The translations under genes were made by a program, and so were the position numbers. A stretch of 64,000 bases of DNA from contig NZ_VLKK01000004.1 in assembly GCF_007830065.1 (NCBI RefSeq), forward strand, positions 62,001-126,000, given 5' to 3'. This document shows positions 53,840 through 63,596 of the stretch, in pieces (position 1 is the stretch's first letter; every line of letters starts with the position of its first letter). The stretch is from Sphingobium wenxiniae. Its GTDB lineage: Bacteria; Pseudomonadota; Alphaproteobacteria; Sphingomonadales; Sphingomonadaceae. The notes beneath the pieces are model-generated. The model was not told the origin of the DNA. It did not search any database and saw only the letters and a program-made list of their open reading frames with translations.

Positions 53840-55407
53840 CCATGCTCAAGGAAGGCCGCCCCACCGCGCCGCAAGCCGTCCGGGAAGAGCATATGGCTCC
53901 CGCGACCGCCACGGGAAACCGCGCGCTGATGCTGGAGGAACCGCTGATCTTCGAGATCGGGTCGAACGACACCACCGGCGTCGATTTCGCCGCGGCCCCG
54001 AAAGCCGTAAGCCGTCTCGGCAACTTGGCGCGCAAGGATGCCATCGGCCTGCCGGGGCTGTCCGAACAGGAAACCGTGCGCCATTACACCCGCCTGTCGC
54101 GTCAGAACTACGCCATCGACCTGGGCCTGTTCCCGCTCGGCTCCTGCACGATGAAGCATAATCCGCGCCTCAATGAAAAGGTCGCGCGGATGCCGGGATT
54201 CGCCGATCTCCACCCCCTCCAGCCGCAATCGACGGTGCAGGGCGCGCTGGCGGTGATCCATGAACTCGCCCAGTGGCTCATCACCCTCACCGGGATGCAC
54301 GGCGTCGCCATGAGTCCGAAGGCTGGCGCGCATGGCGAGCTGTGCGGCCTGCTTGCGATCCGGGCTGCGCTCGAAGCGCGCGGCGATGCCCGCTCCGTCG
54401 TGCTGGTGCCCGAAAGCGCCCACGGCACCAACCCCGCCACTGCTGCCTTCTGTGGCTACAAGGTGGAGGATATCCCGGCGACCCCGGACGGCCGCGTCGA
54501 TCTGGCAGCGCTGAAAGCCCGGCTCGGCCCGGACGTGGCGGCGGTGATGATAACCAACCCCAATACCTGCGGCCTGTTCGAGCGCGATCTCAAGACGATT
54601 TCCGAAGCCGTCCATGCTGCGGGGGCCTTCGTCTATTGCGACGGCGCGAATTTCAACGCCATCGTCGGCCGCGTCCGCCCCGGCGACCTGGGCGTCGATG
54701 CGATGCACATCAATCTGCACAAGACTTTCTCCACGCCCCATGGCGGTGGCGGTCCCGGCTCCGGTCCGGTGGTCCTTTCCGAAGCGCTTGCGCCCTTTGC
54801 ACCACTACCCTTCGTGGAGAAACAAGGCGACAAGTTCGTGCTGGTCGAAGAGGAAACGGTTGAGGACCATCATGGCCGCAGCTTCGGACGCATGGTCGCT
54901 TTCCACGGCCAGATGGGCATGTTCACTCGCGCGCTGGCCTATATCCTCAGCCATGGCGCGGACGGCCTGCGGCAGGTGTCGGGCGATGCGGTGCTCAACG
55001 CCAATTACATCCTGCGCAGCTTGGCTGACGTGCTGGACGCGCCCTTTGGCGGCAGCGGTCCTTGTATGCATGAGGCGCTGTTTAGCGACAAGGGGCTGGC
55101 TGAAGGCTTCACCACGCTCGACATTGCCAAGGGGCTGATCGACGAAGGCTTCCATCCGATGACGATGTATTTTCCGCTGGTCGTGCATGGCGCGATGCTG
55201 GTCGAGCCGACCGAGACGGAAAGCAAGGCGGCGCTGGATCAATTCATCATGGCGCTGCGCAGCCTGGCCGAACGCGCCAAGGCGGGGGATGAGGCGTTGA
55301 AGGGCGCGCCTTATCACGCTCCGCGCCGCCGTCTGGACGAAACGCTGGCCGCACGCAAGCCGGTGCTGGTCTGGACCGAACCGGAACTAGCGGAAGCGGC
55401 AGAATGA
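53836..55407 (+). CDS. gcvPB: Glycine dehydrogenase (decarboxylating) subunit 2
   Basis: GcvPB (523 residues) is the PLP-binding half of the split P protein. The PLP lysine is K296 in [56 protein letters not shown] and [20 protein letters not shown] are diagnostic. I chose the start at 53836 that overlaps gcvPA; the longer in-frame opening lies inside that gene. No lipoamide dehydrogenase (L protein) gene is present nearby, as is usual because it is shared. Confidence 0.96.
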   Translation: MTMLKEGRPTAPQAVREEHMAPATATGNRALMLEEPLIFEIGSNDTTGVDFAAAPKAVSRLGNLARKDAIGLPGLSEQETVRHYTRLSRQNYAIDLGLFPLGSCTMKHNPRLNEKVARMPGFADLHPLQPQSTVQGALAVIHELAQWLITLTGMHGVAMSPKAGAHGELCGLLAIRAALEARGDARSVVLVPESAHGTNPATAAFCGYKVEDIPATPDGRVDLAALKARLGPDVAAVMITNPNTCGLFERDLKTISEAVHAAGAFVYCDGANFNAIVGRVRPGDLGVDAMHINLHKTFSTPHGGGGPGSGPVVLSEALAPFAPLPFVEKQGDKFVLVEEETVEDHHGRSFGRMVAFHGQMGMFTRALAYILSHGADGLRQVSGDAVLNANYILRSLADVLDAPFGGSGPCMHEALFSDKGLAEGFTTLDIAKGLIDEGFHPMTMYFPLVVHGAMLVEPTETESKAALDQFIMALRSLAERAKAGDEALKGAPYHAPRRRLDETLAARKPVLVWTEPELAEAAE

Positions 55408-55514
55408 CGAAGCGGCCGTAGCCGCAGAGGATGGCTCCGGTTCCGCCCGAAAGGGCAGGGTAAAGCCTTTATCCTGTTCCCGCGGCTATCGCAGTTTCGC
55501 AGTTGTGGACAGTG

Positions 55515-56237
55515 TCATATGCCGTCATCGTCCAGCATGGCGATGATCGGGAAGATATGAGCTATTTTGCTCCGATGGATGGAAACGGTTATGCCGTCCC
55601 GATATTGGATCAAGCCGATCAAATTGCGGTCGCGCATACGCAATCTGCCGACGGTCCATAATGATTGGCCTTTATCGCCGCGCAATTGGACCAACACGTC
55701 CGTGTCTATCGAGGCGGGCTTGATTCGATCCATGATAACCCGTTCGCCGGCGCGAAAGCGCGGCTCCATGGCTTCGCTGGGAATATAGATCGCAAAATAG
55801 CGTTCCGGGTCCGTCTGGGCGAAAGGGATCGGCATATATGCCGCAGGACGGGAAAAATCCCCTTCCCAAAGCTCCAGTTCCTTTGAAAGCGGCAGGCCAT
55901 TTTCCTCTGGGAACAGAAGGGCTGTGCCGTAAACGGGGATTACATTATGCGATGGGGCGGCAAAGGGAGTTGCGCGTTCCTTGACGATCGATGACGGAGT
56001 AGGCGAATCCCCATATTCCGAAGCTGCCGTGAAATCATCCGGGAAAGCCGTCTTGAGCTTGGCAATGCTGCGCGCCGACAGGGAATAGTCGACGGACGGA
56101 ACCGGATAAATCCGTGTCAACGTGGACGGCGCCAAACCGGCGCTGCGCGCAATTTCCGTCGCTGATAAACCCGTTCGATCAACGAGGCGGCCTATCAGAT
56201 TGCGCGCTTTTTGCTGGTCCCATTCATAATCGAACAT
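55515..56237 (-). CDS. S24/LexA-like transcriptional regulator with altered dyad
   Basis: This 240-residue protein has an N-terminal helix-turn-helix (TGLSATEIARSAGLAPSTLT) and a C-terminal S24 peptidase-like domain from about residue 98. The nucleophile region is IPSEAMEPRFRAGERVIMD with S154. The position where the catalytic lysine is expected (…TVKRL in active members) reads TVGRL, with G197, so self-cleavage is probably lost. It is divergent from the autotransporter gene across a palindrome-rich region, which suggests it regulates itself and perhaps that gene. It resembles phage-repressor-type regulators, but no other phage gene is near. Confidence 0.82.
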   Translation of the reverse strand: MFDYEWDQQKARNLIGRLVDRTGLSATEIARSAGLAPSTLTRIYPVPSVDYSLSARSIAKLKTAFPDDFTAASEYGDSPTPSSIVKERATPFAAPSHNVIPVYGTALLFPEENGLPLSKELELWEGDFSRPAAYMPIPFAQTDPERYFAIYIPSEAMEPRFRAGERVIMDRIKPASIDTDVLVQLRGDKGQSLWTVGRLRMRDRNLIGLIQYRDGITVSIHRSKIAHIFPIIAMLDDDGI

Positions 56238-56693
56238 AGTTTCCTTTGCGCCCGTTTTTTGGCCCCGCAGCGCCGAAAACGGCAGCGCATCTGATGCCTT
56301 TTGGCGGGAAATATGTGTGTTAATGGTCCAACACGCAAATTGACCCCGTGCACATTTCGCTTATTTGCGTTTGCGCGCTAGGGATATTCGATAATATGTT
56401 GTAATATAACGATATTATTCCATTTTTATATGAGATGTGCGAACATATGTACGCCTAAACCAAAAAATCGTTTGCGAAACAGTGCGATAGATAATATCCG
56501 ATTTGCGTAGATTGCGGCGGTGTGCGTTTCACGTGCGCTCCGGAATGTGGGGCTTAGAGAAAGGGGGCATCATCATGCTCTAGACTTGTTCGCGGCTTCA
56601 TTTGTGAGGGAGCAGCGCTGCTTGAAGCATGCCTGCCGCATTTCTGCGCGAGCCGCCGTCGTGGGTTCGTAAGACCGAGTTAGGGGAAAGTGA
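56238..56693. promoter_or_regulatory. AT-rich 456-bp divergent regulatory region
   Basis: No gene is visible. It holds GTGTT-N8-AACAC (56317–56334), ACGCAAAT-N22-ATTTGCGT (56333–56370), five copies of TTTGCG in either orientation (56334, 56364, 56370, 56471, 56502), and an AT-rich palindrome at 56391–56418. Base composition is far more AT-rich than the rest of the window. It must contain the promoters of the regulator and of the autotransporter gene. Confidence 0.7.
56391..56418. repeat. AT-rich interrupted palindrome
   Basis: ATAATATGTT and AACGATATTAT are inverse arms with one extra base, around GTAATAT. It lies midway between the divergent genes and looks like a protein-binding site. Confidence 0.55.
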
Positions 56694-59600
56694 ATGAGAA
56701 ATAGTTCCAAGTTCAACCGGAGGCTGCTCGTGTCGGCTTCCATACCGGCGGCACTGCTTGTCAATGCTGGCGTAGCCTGGGCGGCTCCCGCTACGGTCGA
56801 CGTGACCGCATCGGAGACGGGTGCAGCCGTCGATGCGAAGATCGTTACGGCGATCACCGCGCCCGCCAATCCCGATCTGACCGTGACGATTGGAACGGCT
56901 GGAGAAGTGACCGGCGGTTCTATTGGTTTTGACGCCACGGCTTACGCCGCTGGTGAAGGCGATGGCGCCATCATCGTCAACAATAACGGCAAGGCTGCCG
57001 GGTTGGATTTCGGCGGCGTGGGCGTCGTCAAGGCCGGAAACACCTTCACGGTTGTCAATAAGGGCGAAGTTGATGGCGACATCAATGCGTATAACTTCGG
57101 TGGTGCGGTTTCGATCACCAATGAAGGGAGCGCTGGCGATGTAGATGTCTCCGGTTCGCTCGGTGATGTCACCATCGCAAATGCGGCCAAGGCGACGGTT
57201 GATGATTACATCACTGTGCATGGCGACGGCGCGGTTTCGATCACAAACGACGGTAAGGTGGGCGATGGCGTCCATGGCCATTCCACGGGCGATGGCACCG
57301 TTGAAATCACCAACAACGGCACTATCGGCGATTATGTTGAGGCATATGCTGACGGCAAGGGTGCGGTAACGGTTGCCAACAAGGGTGAGATCGGCACCTA
57401 TGTTGACGCCGAGTCGAATGAAGGCGCCATCGCGATCACGAATGATGGCAAGATCGGTGGTTATGTTTCTGCTGGGGCCGAAGACGGTGCGGTTTCGATC
57501 GCCAACAGCAAGAGTGCCCAGATCGGCCAATTTGTCCAGGCGGGTTCGGATACCGGTGATGTGAAGTTCGTCAACGAAGGCGTCGTTGTCGGCACAACCG
57601 AACTGAGCAGTTCCGACAGCGACACGGCGGCGCCGGTTGTTGCTGGCGACACGACGACGACGGTGACCAGCGCCACGGGCGGTTCGGTCGAAGGCACCTA
57701 TGCGGGCGTCAACGGTCAGTTGAACTTTGGCGGCGCGCCCGGTGGTGGCGATATCTATCAGTCAGCCGATAAGGACAGCACGGCGACCGTGACCGGCAAG
57801 GTTTACGGTAGCCTTGAGTCCGATGCTGGCTCCAACGATGTCACGAATGTCGTAACGACCAAGGTTGGTGTGGCGCCTGCCGGCGACGGCACCAAGGTGG
57901 ACACCACGGCCACCAGCAATCAATATGTTTCGACGGCGGGGACCAGCAAGGTCGATGTCATCGGCGCTGGCAGCCTGGTCAGCGGCGACGTTGATTCTTA
58001 TGGCACGAAGGCGAGCGTCGTGACCGTCGATGGCGGCACGGTGAACGGCGGCATTGATTCCGGCAGCAGCTCGTATGACGATACATATAAGAGCAGCAAG
58101 GTCACAACCGGAACCTACAAGGCTGGCGTTCTGGAATCGACCAATATTGTCAACACGGCCTATGATAACTCCTATACCTATACCGGCGGCGATGCGACCG
58201 TCACGGTGCAGGGTGCTGGCCATGTGGGCGGCGATATCGATGTCGAGGGCGCCAATTCCGCTTTGGCGGTGATCGGTGCGAAGGCGAAGGCCGACGGCAA
58301 TGTGTTCGTCGACACCGTATATAATGATTACAGCGAATCGAGTGTCTCTAACGCCACGGTCGATAAAGCGGGTGACGGCACTGTAACCAACGTCGACAGC
58401 CAGACTTGGGCAGCGTCCAAGGTCGATGGTAATGCCACGCTGCAAAATGCTGGCCGGATCGACGGTTATGCAGAGGTCGAGGCGGCGCATGGTGACGCCA
58501 CGGCAACCATCACCGGCACGATCGGCGGCAGCGTTTATGCCAGCACCGGCAATGGCTCACTTCTGGGTTCCGAAACGATAACCGCCGAATTGGACATCAA
58601 GGGCGGCGCTCCGGATTTCTCCACGCCCAAGCTCACGAAAGAAAGCGATCTTTCCAGCTTCGGCGGTGAAGCGACCATCCTCGTCGATACGGCGGCGACC
58701 TTGCAGGGCAAGGGCGTGCCGAGCGTCGGCGGCGATGCCTATGCCAGCGGTCTTGGCGGCGCCACCGTCACCATCAAGGCGGGCAATGAGGTCGGCGGCA
58801 GCGTTGGCGCGATCAGCGAGGGATATCGCGAGCAGACCAAGGAAGTGCAGGACGTCGCTGCCGACAGCTTCGAGCGGAGCGCAACCTACACGGCATTGGG
58901 CGGCAAGGCTGTCGTTTCCAACGACGGCAAGGTTGGCGGATCGGCTTATGCTTCCGGTCTGGAATCTGCTTCGGTCACCAACAGCGGTCAAATCCTGAAT
59001 GGCGTCGGCGTCTACTCGCTGGGCGTCGAAGGGAACTCGACCCTGACCGACACCGATGCCAGCACCGCCACCCTGCGTAACGTGGTCGCGGAAGTGACGG
59101 TCACGCCGGTTGGCGGCGACGCCAGCCTGACCAACACCGGCCTGATCGTGGGCGGTGCGCAAATCGCTGGCGCGACGGGCACCGTGACCAACAGCGGTAT
59201 CCTCAACGGCACCACCTATCTCGGTGAATCGCAGTATAGCGGCTCCGCCAAGGTGGATGCGACGTTGACCACCACGACCGTCACGGTCGATCCGGTTGCG
59301 GCTTCGCAGGAATATACTGTGAACCAGAACGGCGTGTCCGGCGGCTTCTCGGTCGGTGGCGCGACCACGACGCAATACGACGTGTATAGCGAACTGGCCG
59401 GCCTGGTGTCCGGCCGCGGCGTGACGATGACGCCTGACGATGTCGATCCGACCAAGTTCGACCTCATCGTCGGCGGTGAAAAGGCGGTCAAGACTGCCGA
59501 TATCAAGGCGACTATCAACCTGAACAACGGGTCGATCACTCTGGGCGACATCGATGCCCAGCGCGACGATAGCGGCGCGTTCCTGACCGACACGACCGTC

Positions 59601-61613
59601 AACCTGAACGGCAGCGGCTTCCTGGGCGCCAGCGAGTTCAAGACCAAGACGTTCGCCGGTGACTACACGCCTGTCGCGTCGCTGCCGGAAAATGCCAAGG
59701 CTCTGTTCGGCACCACCGCCGTTCGCGTTCGTGGCGTCAACACGCTGAACAAGGAAGGCGCGGGCACGTTCGTCATCCATGGTGACGAATATTTCCCGGC
59801 AGACGGCGCTACGCCTGCTGCATGGACGCTGGACGTCGGCAACTTCAACATCAAGGCTGGCGAAGTTCAGCTGAGCGTGCACGATAATGCTTCGTGGGAC
59901 GATGTTGATCCGGTATTCGGGATCAAGGGCAACATCAACAATGATGCCACCCTTGTGCTGGGACGCCGCGCACCGACCGTCATCCAGAATGTCGGCAGCA
60001 GCATCACCAGCGCTGGACCTGAAGTGATCGACGGCATCACCATCCATCAGCAGGGCAACTACAACCAGAGCGCCACCGGCACGACGGTCGTAGGCATCAA
60101 CCCCTCACTGGTCCGCTTCGGCAACCTGTCGATCAACGATGGTGGTTCCTCGACGGAAATCCTGGGTCCGATCACGGGAAGCGTGAGCATTCCTTACTTC
60201 ACCACGGTGGATAAGGCCGGTGTTGCTTCCACCCCGTCGTCCGTCACGGTCGATGGCGACCTGAACCTGGCCGGTAAGGTGGCGGTCACCGTTTCGAAGG
60301 ACAGTCTCTATTCGAACGGCGACGGTTACACTCTCTTCACCTATACGGGTGACGGCGACGTAACGGCGACGGTGGATACGTCGATCAGCTCGAACTTCGT
60401 GAAGTTCGGTCTGACGCATGACACAACGGCCAAGACGGTGAAGATCGCCGCCAATCGCCTGAGCTATGCGACGGGTGCGACCAACCCCAACGCCGCTTCG
60501 GCTGCGGTGGGTCTGGACAGCGCGCTTGCCGACGTGATCGCCAAGGTGAAGGCGGATGCCGCTGGCGGCGCTGCTTTCTCCTCGGTCACGGACATCGCCA
60601 ATGCTCAGGACATTGCGAACATCGCTGCTGGTCTTGACTGGCGCCTGAACGCTGCACAGGCGGCCCAGGTCTTCAACGAGCTTTCCTCGGCTGAGATCTA
60701 CGGTTCGCTTGCTTCGGTGGATCAGAACTCGGTGTTCAACAGTTCGCTGAACCGCCTGACCCAGCGTCGGGGCTATGGTGAAGCGCTGGGCACCCAGCTC
60801 TGGTTCGATCCGTCGGCCAGCTTCGTCAAGACGGGCGGCACCAAGTCCGGTGCGTCGAAGATCAAGACGAACAGCTATGGCGGCGCCTTCGGTATCGACG
60901 TGGCCTATCAGGACAATGGCGCGGTCGGCATCGGCTTCGGCTACGGCCAGCATGATGTGAACGCTCGCGGCACGCCTGAAAGCGCTCAGGTCCGGACCTA
61001 CACCATCGGCGCTTATGCAACGCAGGGCTTCGGTCCCTTCTACGGCAACCTCAGCTTTGCCTATGGCTTCTCCAAGTTCGAGGTGGAGCGTGATCTGACG
61101 ATCCTCGCCCGCACCATCGAAGGCGATTTCAAGGGCAAGCAGTGGGATGCGGCTCTGGAACTGGGCTATGACATGCAGGCCGGTGGCAATCTGGTCGTCA
61201 CCCCGTTCGGTAAGCTGGCGGCTCGCCACTGGTCGATGAACGGCTTCACGGAAGAAGGCGGTGCGGGCATCGGCCTGAACGTCAAGGGCGCATCCAAGAC
61301 TGTCTTCAACCCTGTCCTGGGTGTGAAGGCGGGCGCTCTGCTGGGTGATCCGGAGAAGGTTGCCTACCGTCCCTATGGTAAGCTGCAATACACCTTCCAG
61401 GGGAATGTCGGTAACCGTCGCACGGTCCAGTATCTGGGCGGTGGGGATGACTTCCAGCTGCGCGGTGTGGACCCCAACGGTTCCGGTCTGATTGAACTGG
61501 GCATCGACGCCACGGTCAACAAGCGCGTCGGACTGTTCCTGTCGGGTGGTCTGGGCTTTGGTGGCCATACGTCCTCGGGTCAGGTCCGCGCCGGTATCAG
61601 CTTCGGCTTCTAA
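56694..61613 (+). CDS. Large autotransporter (type Va) outer-membrane protein
   Basis: This 1639-residue protein has a signal peptide (MRNSSKFNRRLLVSASIPAA then LLVNAGVAWA, cut before APATVDV), a passenger of about 1330 residues and a C-terminal beta-barrel (about residues 1361–1639) ending in GISFGF, the usual aromatic terminus. The passenger starts with about seven units of roughly 30 residues built on ITNDGKVGDGV / ITNNGTIGDYV / VANKGEIGTYV, predicted to form a beta-solenoid, and continues with glycine-, threonine- and lysine-rich beta repeats. The only visible cysteine-free, low-tryptophan composition is typical of secreted passengers. AGGGGAAAG precedes the ATG. Its role is likely adhesion or surface contact; no protease or lipase motif was seen. 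Confidence 0.9.
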   Translation: MRNSSKFNRRLLVSASIPAALLVNAGVAWAAPATVDVTASETGAAVDAKIVTAITAPANPDLTVTIGTAGEVTGGSIGFDATAYAAGEGDGAIIVNNNGKAAGLDFGGVGVVKAGNTFTVVNKGEVDGDINAYNFGGAVSITNEGSAGDVDVSGSLGDVTIANAAKATVDDYITVHGDGAVSITNDGKVGDGVHGHSTGDGTVEITNNGTIGDYVEAYADGKGAVTVANKGEIGTYVDAESNEGAIAITNDGKIGGYVSAGAEDGAVSIANSKSAQIGQFVQAGSDTGDVKFVNEGVVVGTTELSSSDSDTAAPVVAGDTTTTVTSATGGSVEGTYAGVNGQLNFGGAPGGGDIYQSADKDSTATVTGKVYGSLESDAGSNDVTNVVTTKVGVAPAGDGTKVDTTATSNQYVSTAGTSKVDVIGAGSLVSGDVDSYGTKASVVTVDGGTVNGGIDSGSSSYDDTYKSSKVTTGTYKAGVLESTNIVNTAYDNSYTYTGGDATVTVQGAGHVGGDIDVEGANSALAVIGAKAKADGNVFVDTVYNDYSESSVSNATVDKAGDGTVTNVDSQTWAASKVDGNATLQNAGRIDGYAEVEAAHGDATATITGTIGGSVYASTGNGSLLGSETITAELDIKGGAPDFSTPKLTKESDLSSFGGEATILVDTAATLQGKGVPSVGGDAYASGLGGATVTIKAGNEVGGSVGAISEGYREQTKEVQDVAADSFERSATYTALGGKAVVSNDGKVGGSAYASGLESASVTNSGQILNGVGVYSLGVEGNSTLTDTDASTATLRNVVAEVTVTPVGGDASLTNTGLIVGGAQIAGATGTVTNSGILNGTTYLGESQYSGSAKVDATLTTTTVTVDPVAASQEYTVNQNGVSGGFSVGGATTTQYDVYSELAGLVSGRGVTMTPDDVDPTKFDLIVGGEKAVKTADIKATINLNNGSITLGDIDAQRDDSGAFLTDTTVNLNGSGFLGASEFKTKTFAGDYTPVASLPENAKALFGTTAVRVRGVNTLNKEGAGTFVIHGDEYFPADGATPAAWTLDVGNFNIKAGEVQLSVHDNASWDDVDPVFGIKGNINNDATLVLGRRAPTVIQNVGSSITSAGPEVIDGITIHQQGNYNQSATGTTVVGINPSLVRFGNLSINDGGSSTEILGPITGSVSIPYFTTVDKAGVASTPSSVTVDGDLNLAGKVAVTVSKDSLYSNGDGYTLFTYTGDGDVTATVDTSISSNFVKFGLTHDTTAKTVKIAANRLSYATGATNPNAASAAVGLDSALADVIAKVKADAAGGAAFSSVTDIANAQDIANIAAGLDWRLNAAQAAQVFNELSSAEIYGSLASVDQNSVFNSSLNRLTQRRGYGEALGTQLWFDPSASFVKTGGTKSGASKIKTNSYGGAFGIDVAYQDNGAVGIGFGYGQHDVNARGTPESAQVRTYTIGAYATQGFGPFYGNLSFAYGFSKFEVERDLTILARTIEGDFKGKQWDAALELGYDMQAGGNLVVTPFGKLAARHWSMNGFTEEGGAGIGLNVKGASKTVFNPVLGVKAGALLGDPEKVAYRPYGKLQYTFQGNVGNRRTVQYLGGGDDFQLRGVDPNGSGLIELGIDATVNKRVGLFLSGGLGFGGHTSSGQVRAGISFGF

Positions 61614-61722
61614 AACCCCTAGGGTCGCGGAGGGGGGAGGGCGCGTCGGTCACACGGCGCGCCCTTCGTCTTTGACGAAAGACGGATCGCATACTTTCAA
61701 TCAATTCGGCGGAAGAATGCTC

Positions 61723-63249
61723 ATGTGGAACGCGGGCTATGTTTCTGAAGTGGATTATCTCTACGGCTATTACCCCGAACTTTCGCCGCAGCGGCTGAAA
61801 CTGGCGCTTCTTTCGCGCGGGATTCAGCATTCGGTGGGCGAACATCCCAACTATCTGGAATTGGGTTTTGGACAGGGCGTGTCCCTGAATATCAACGCCG
61901 CGACGTCGGAAGGGCAGTTTTTCGGAACGGACTTCAATCCCGCCCAGGCCGCACATGCCCGGGAATTGGCGGAGGCCAGTGGGCAGCCGGTCAGAATATT
62001 CGATCACGCCTTTGAAGAATTGATGGCAGTGGAAGATCTGCCGCAATTCGACATTATTTCGCTGCACGGCATATGGTCGTGGATTTCGGCGGACGGCCGT
62101 CAGTCAATTCTCAACATCCTGCATCGCAAATTGAAGCCCGGTGGAATCCTCTACATTAGCTATAATGTCACACCGGGCTGGTCGTCGGTCGTCCCGCTGC
62201 GTCATTTGATGGCACAATATGCCAAAACGGCTGCCAAGGGCGATCTGTTGTCGAGGGTCGATCAGTCCATCGAGTTTGTCGAAAAAGTCATTGAGGATGG
62301 CGCGTCCTATTTTTCGGCCAATCCTGCGCTTGCTCATCGGCTGGAAGCGATCAAGGGACAGGATCGCAATTATATAGCGCACGAATATTTCAACACATTT
62401 TGGGACCCCATGCCGTTTTCCGCGGTCGCGGAAATTTTGGAAAGCGCAAAGCTCGGTTTCGCTGCTTCCGCCAATATATTGGATAATATCCCTTCGATCA
62501 GCACGCCGGAAAAAGCGCGCCCTATCCTCGCACGGATCGATGATGTCAAATTACGTGAAACCACGCGCGATTATTTCGTCAATCAACAGTTTCGCCGCGA
62601 TATTTTTGCCCGCGGCGTTCGCGTCATGTCGCACTATGAATTACTGGAAATTGCCGGGCAGCAATATTTCATGCTCCTTGGTGATCCTGCATCTCCACCT
62701 TCCAAGATTGTGGCAGGGGCTGGTGAAGCCTCATTGCGGTCGGACATCTATGGTCCGTTGACCGACGCGCTCGCCAGCAGGCTTCTTGAACCGATAAGCG
62801 TCGCGGAGTTGGAGGCGTCGCCAGCATGTAAAAAGCTTTCGCGCGCGCAAATCTGGGAAGCCCTGCTCATCCTTATGGCGCAGGGTTTTGTCGCTCCAGT
62901 GCAAATTCCGGGGAGCCAAAGCGCCAGCCCCGGCGCCTCACGTAGGCTGAATGCACATATCTGCAAGCGCGCACAATATTCGGGCGATATTCAGCATCTG
63001 GCTGCCCCGACCATTGGCTCCGCTTTGCCTGTGAACCGGATCGAGCAGTTGTTCCTCCATGCCATCCATCAGGTTCACGACGATGCACCGGCATTCGTCC
63101 AGACCACCCTGACCGCTCAGGAACAGAGATTGGTCATCGATGGCAAGGAAATTGCTGATCCAGAGAAGATGGAGGCTCAACTCAGAAAGATGTTCGTTAA
63201 TTTCTCTGAAGAAAGATTGCCAGTTTTGAAGGCTGTGGGGGCCGTGTAA
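61723..63249 (+). CDS. Class I SAM methyltransferase with methyltransferase-regulatory-type C-terminus
   Basis: This protein of about 508 residues has a Rossmann SAM domain: YLELGFGQGVSLNINAATSE, FFGTDFNPAQAAHARELAEA, QFDIISLHGIWSWISADGRQ and LKPGGILYISYNVTPGWSSV. A long helical C-terminal part (from about residue 215) fits the predicted methyltransferase regulatory domain family. Proteins of that layout include, as I recall it, the Rickettsia enzymes that methylate lysines of the autotransporter OmpB. It begins about 110 nt after the autotransporter gene on the same strand. GGAAG is 7 nt from this ATG; an ATG at 61717 is the alternative. Confidence 0.83.
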   Translation: MWNAGYVSEVDYLYGYYPELSPQRLKLALLSRGIQHSVGEHPNYLELGFGQGVSLNINAATSEGQFFGTDFNPAQAAHARELAEASGQPVRIFDHAFEELMAVEDLPQFDIISLHGIWSWISADGRQSILNILHRKLKPGGILYISYNVTPGWSSVVPLRHLMAQYAKTAAKGDLLSRVDQSIEFVEKVIEDGASYFSANPALAHRLEAIKGQDRNYIAHEYFNTFWDPMPFSAVAEILESAKLGFAASANILDNIPSISTPEKARPILARIDDVKLRETTRDYFVNQQFRRDIFARGVRVMSHYELLEIAGQQYFMLLGDPASPPSKIVAGAGEASLRSDIYGPLTDALASRLLEPISVAELEASPACKKLSRAQIWEALLILMAQGFVAPVQIPGSQSASPGASRRLNAHICKRAQYSGDIQHLAAPTIGSALPVNRIEQLFLHAIHQVHDDAPAFVQTTLTAQEQRLVIDGKEIADPEKMEAQLRKMFVNFSEERLPVLKAVGAV

Positions 63250-63297
63250 CACCAGTAATGGTCGAATATATTTTCGATTATTGCTATATTGTGGGGG

Positions 63298-63432
63298 ATG
63301 AAAATGGAGAGTCGTCTATTCATATTGGATGTTTCCATTAATACCAAGAAAGATGATCTATACTGGAGGGGGTTGACCAGAATGGCAGGCGATGCTGCTG
63401 GTGAAGGAGCGGCGAACAGCCGCTTTCTGTAA
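63298..63432 (+). CDS. Possible 44-residue ORF
   Basis: An open frame begins MKMESRLFILDVSINTKKDD and ends RMAGDAAGEGAANSRFL. GGGGG immediately precedes the ATG. An internal ATG at 63382 follows GGAGGGGG by about 13 nt and would give 16 residues. It lies in AT-rich sequence between the methyltransferase gene and another tiny ORF and may be a leader peptide. A short CCGCTT/AAGCGG hairpin spans its stop. Confidence 0.3.
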   Translation: MKMESRLFILDVSINTKKDDLYWRGLTRMAGDAAGEGAANSRFL

Positions 63433-63445
63433 GCGGTGCATCAGC

Positions 63446-63556
63446 ATGACCGACCTGCTTTTCTTCCTTGGCGGCCTATTGATGGGCGCCTTCATCGCAG
63501 CGGCCATATGTGTAGCTTGGGTATTTCGTATCTGGTCTGAAGACCAGGAAGCATAA
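63446..63556 (+). CDS. Small single-pass membrane protein (36 residues)
   Basis: MTDLLFFLGGLLMGAFIAAA begins a peptide with one membrane helix, then ICVAWVFRIW and an acidic SEDQEA tail. The layout resembles the tiny DUF3789-type membrane proteins, but the match is by eye only. It starts 13 nt after the 44-residue ORF. The ribosome-binding site is weak. Confidence 0.45.
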   Translation: MTDLLFFLGGLLMGAFIAAAICVAWVFRIWSEDQEA

Positions 63557-63596
63557 GCCCGGCCAACGTGCCTTAAACGAGCATTGGTCTGAATTA

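Noticed and set aside
55408..55514. Short hairpins after gcvPB as a terminator
   Set aside because: GCCC-GAAA-GGGC and TAAAG-CC-TTTA are too short and lack a proper T-run, so no terminator is called.
55515..56237. Regulator as evidence for a prophage
   Set aside because: No integrase, structural or lysis gene and no attachment site were seen nearby.
56900..57600. Repeat array as a possible CRISPR
   Set aside because: The repeats are in frame within the passenger coding sequence and vary at each unit, with no spacer structure.
58557..61568. Two long minus-strand frames over the autotransporter gene
   Set aside because: They arise from the repetitive GC-rich coding strand and have no signal, motif or ribosome-binding site of their own.
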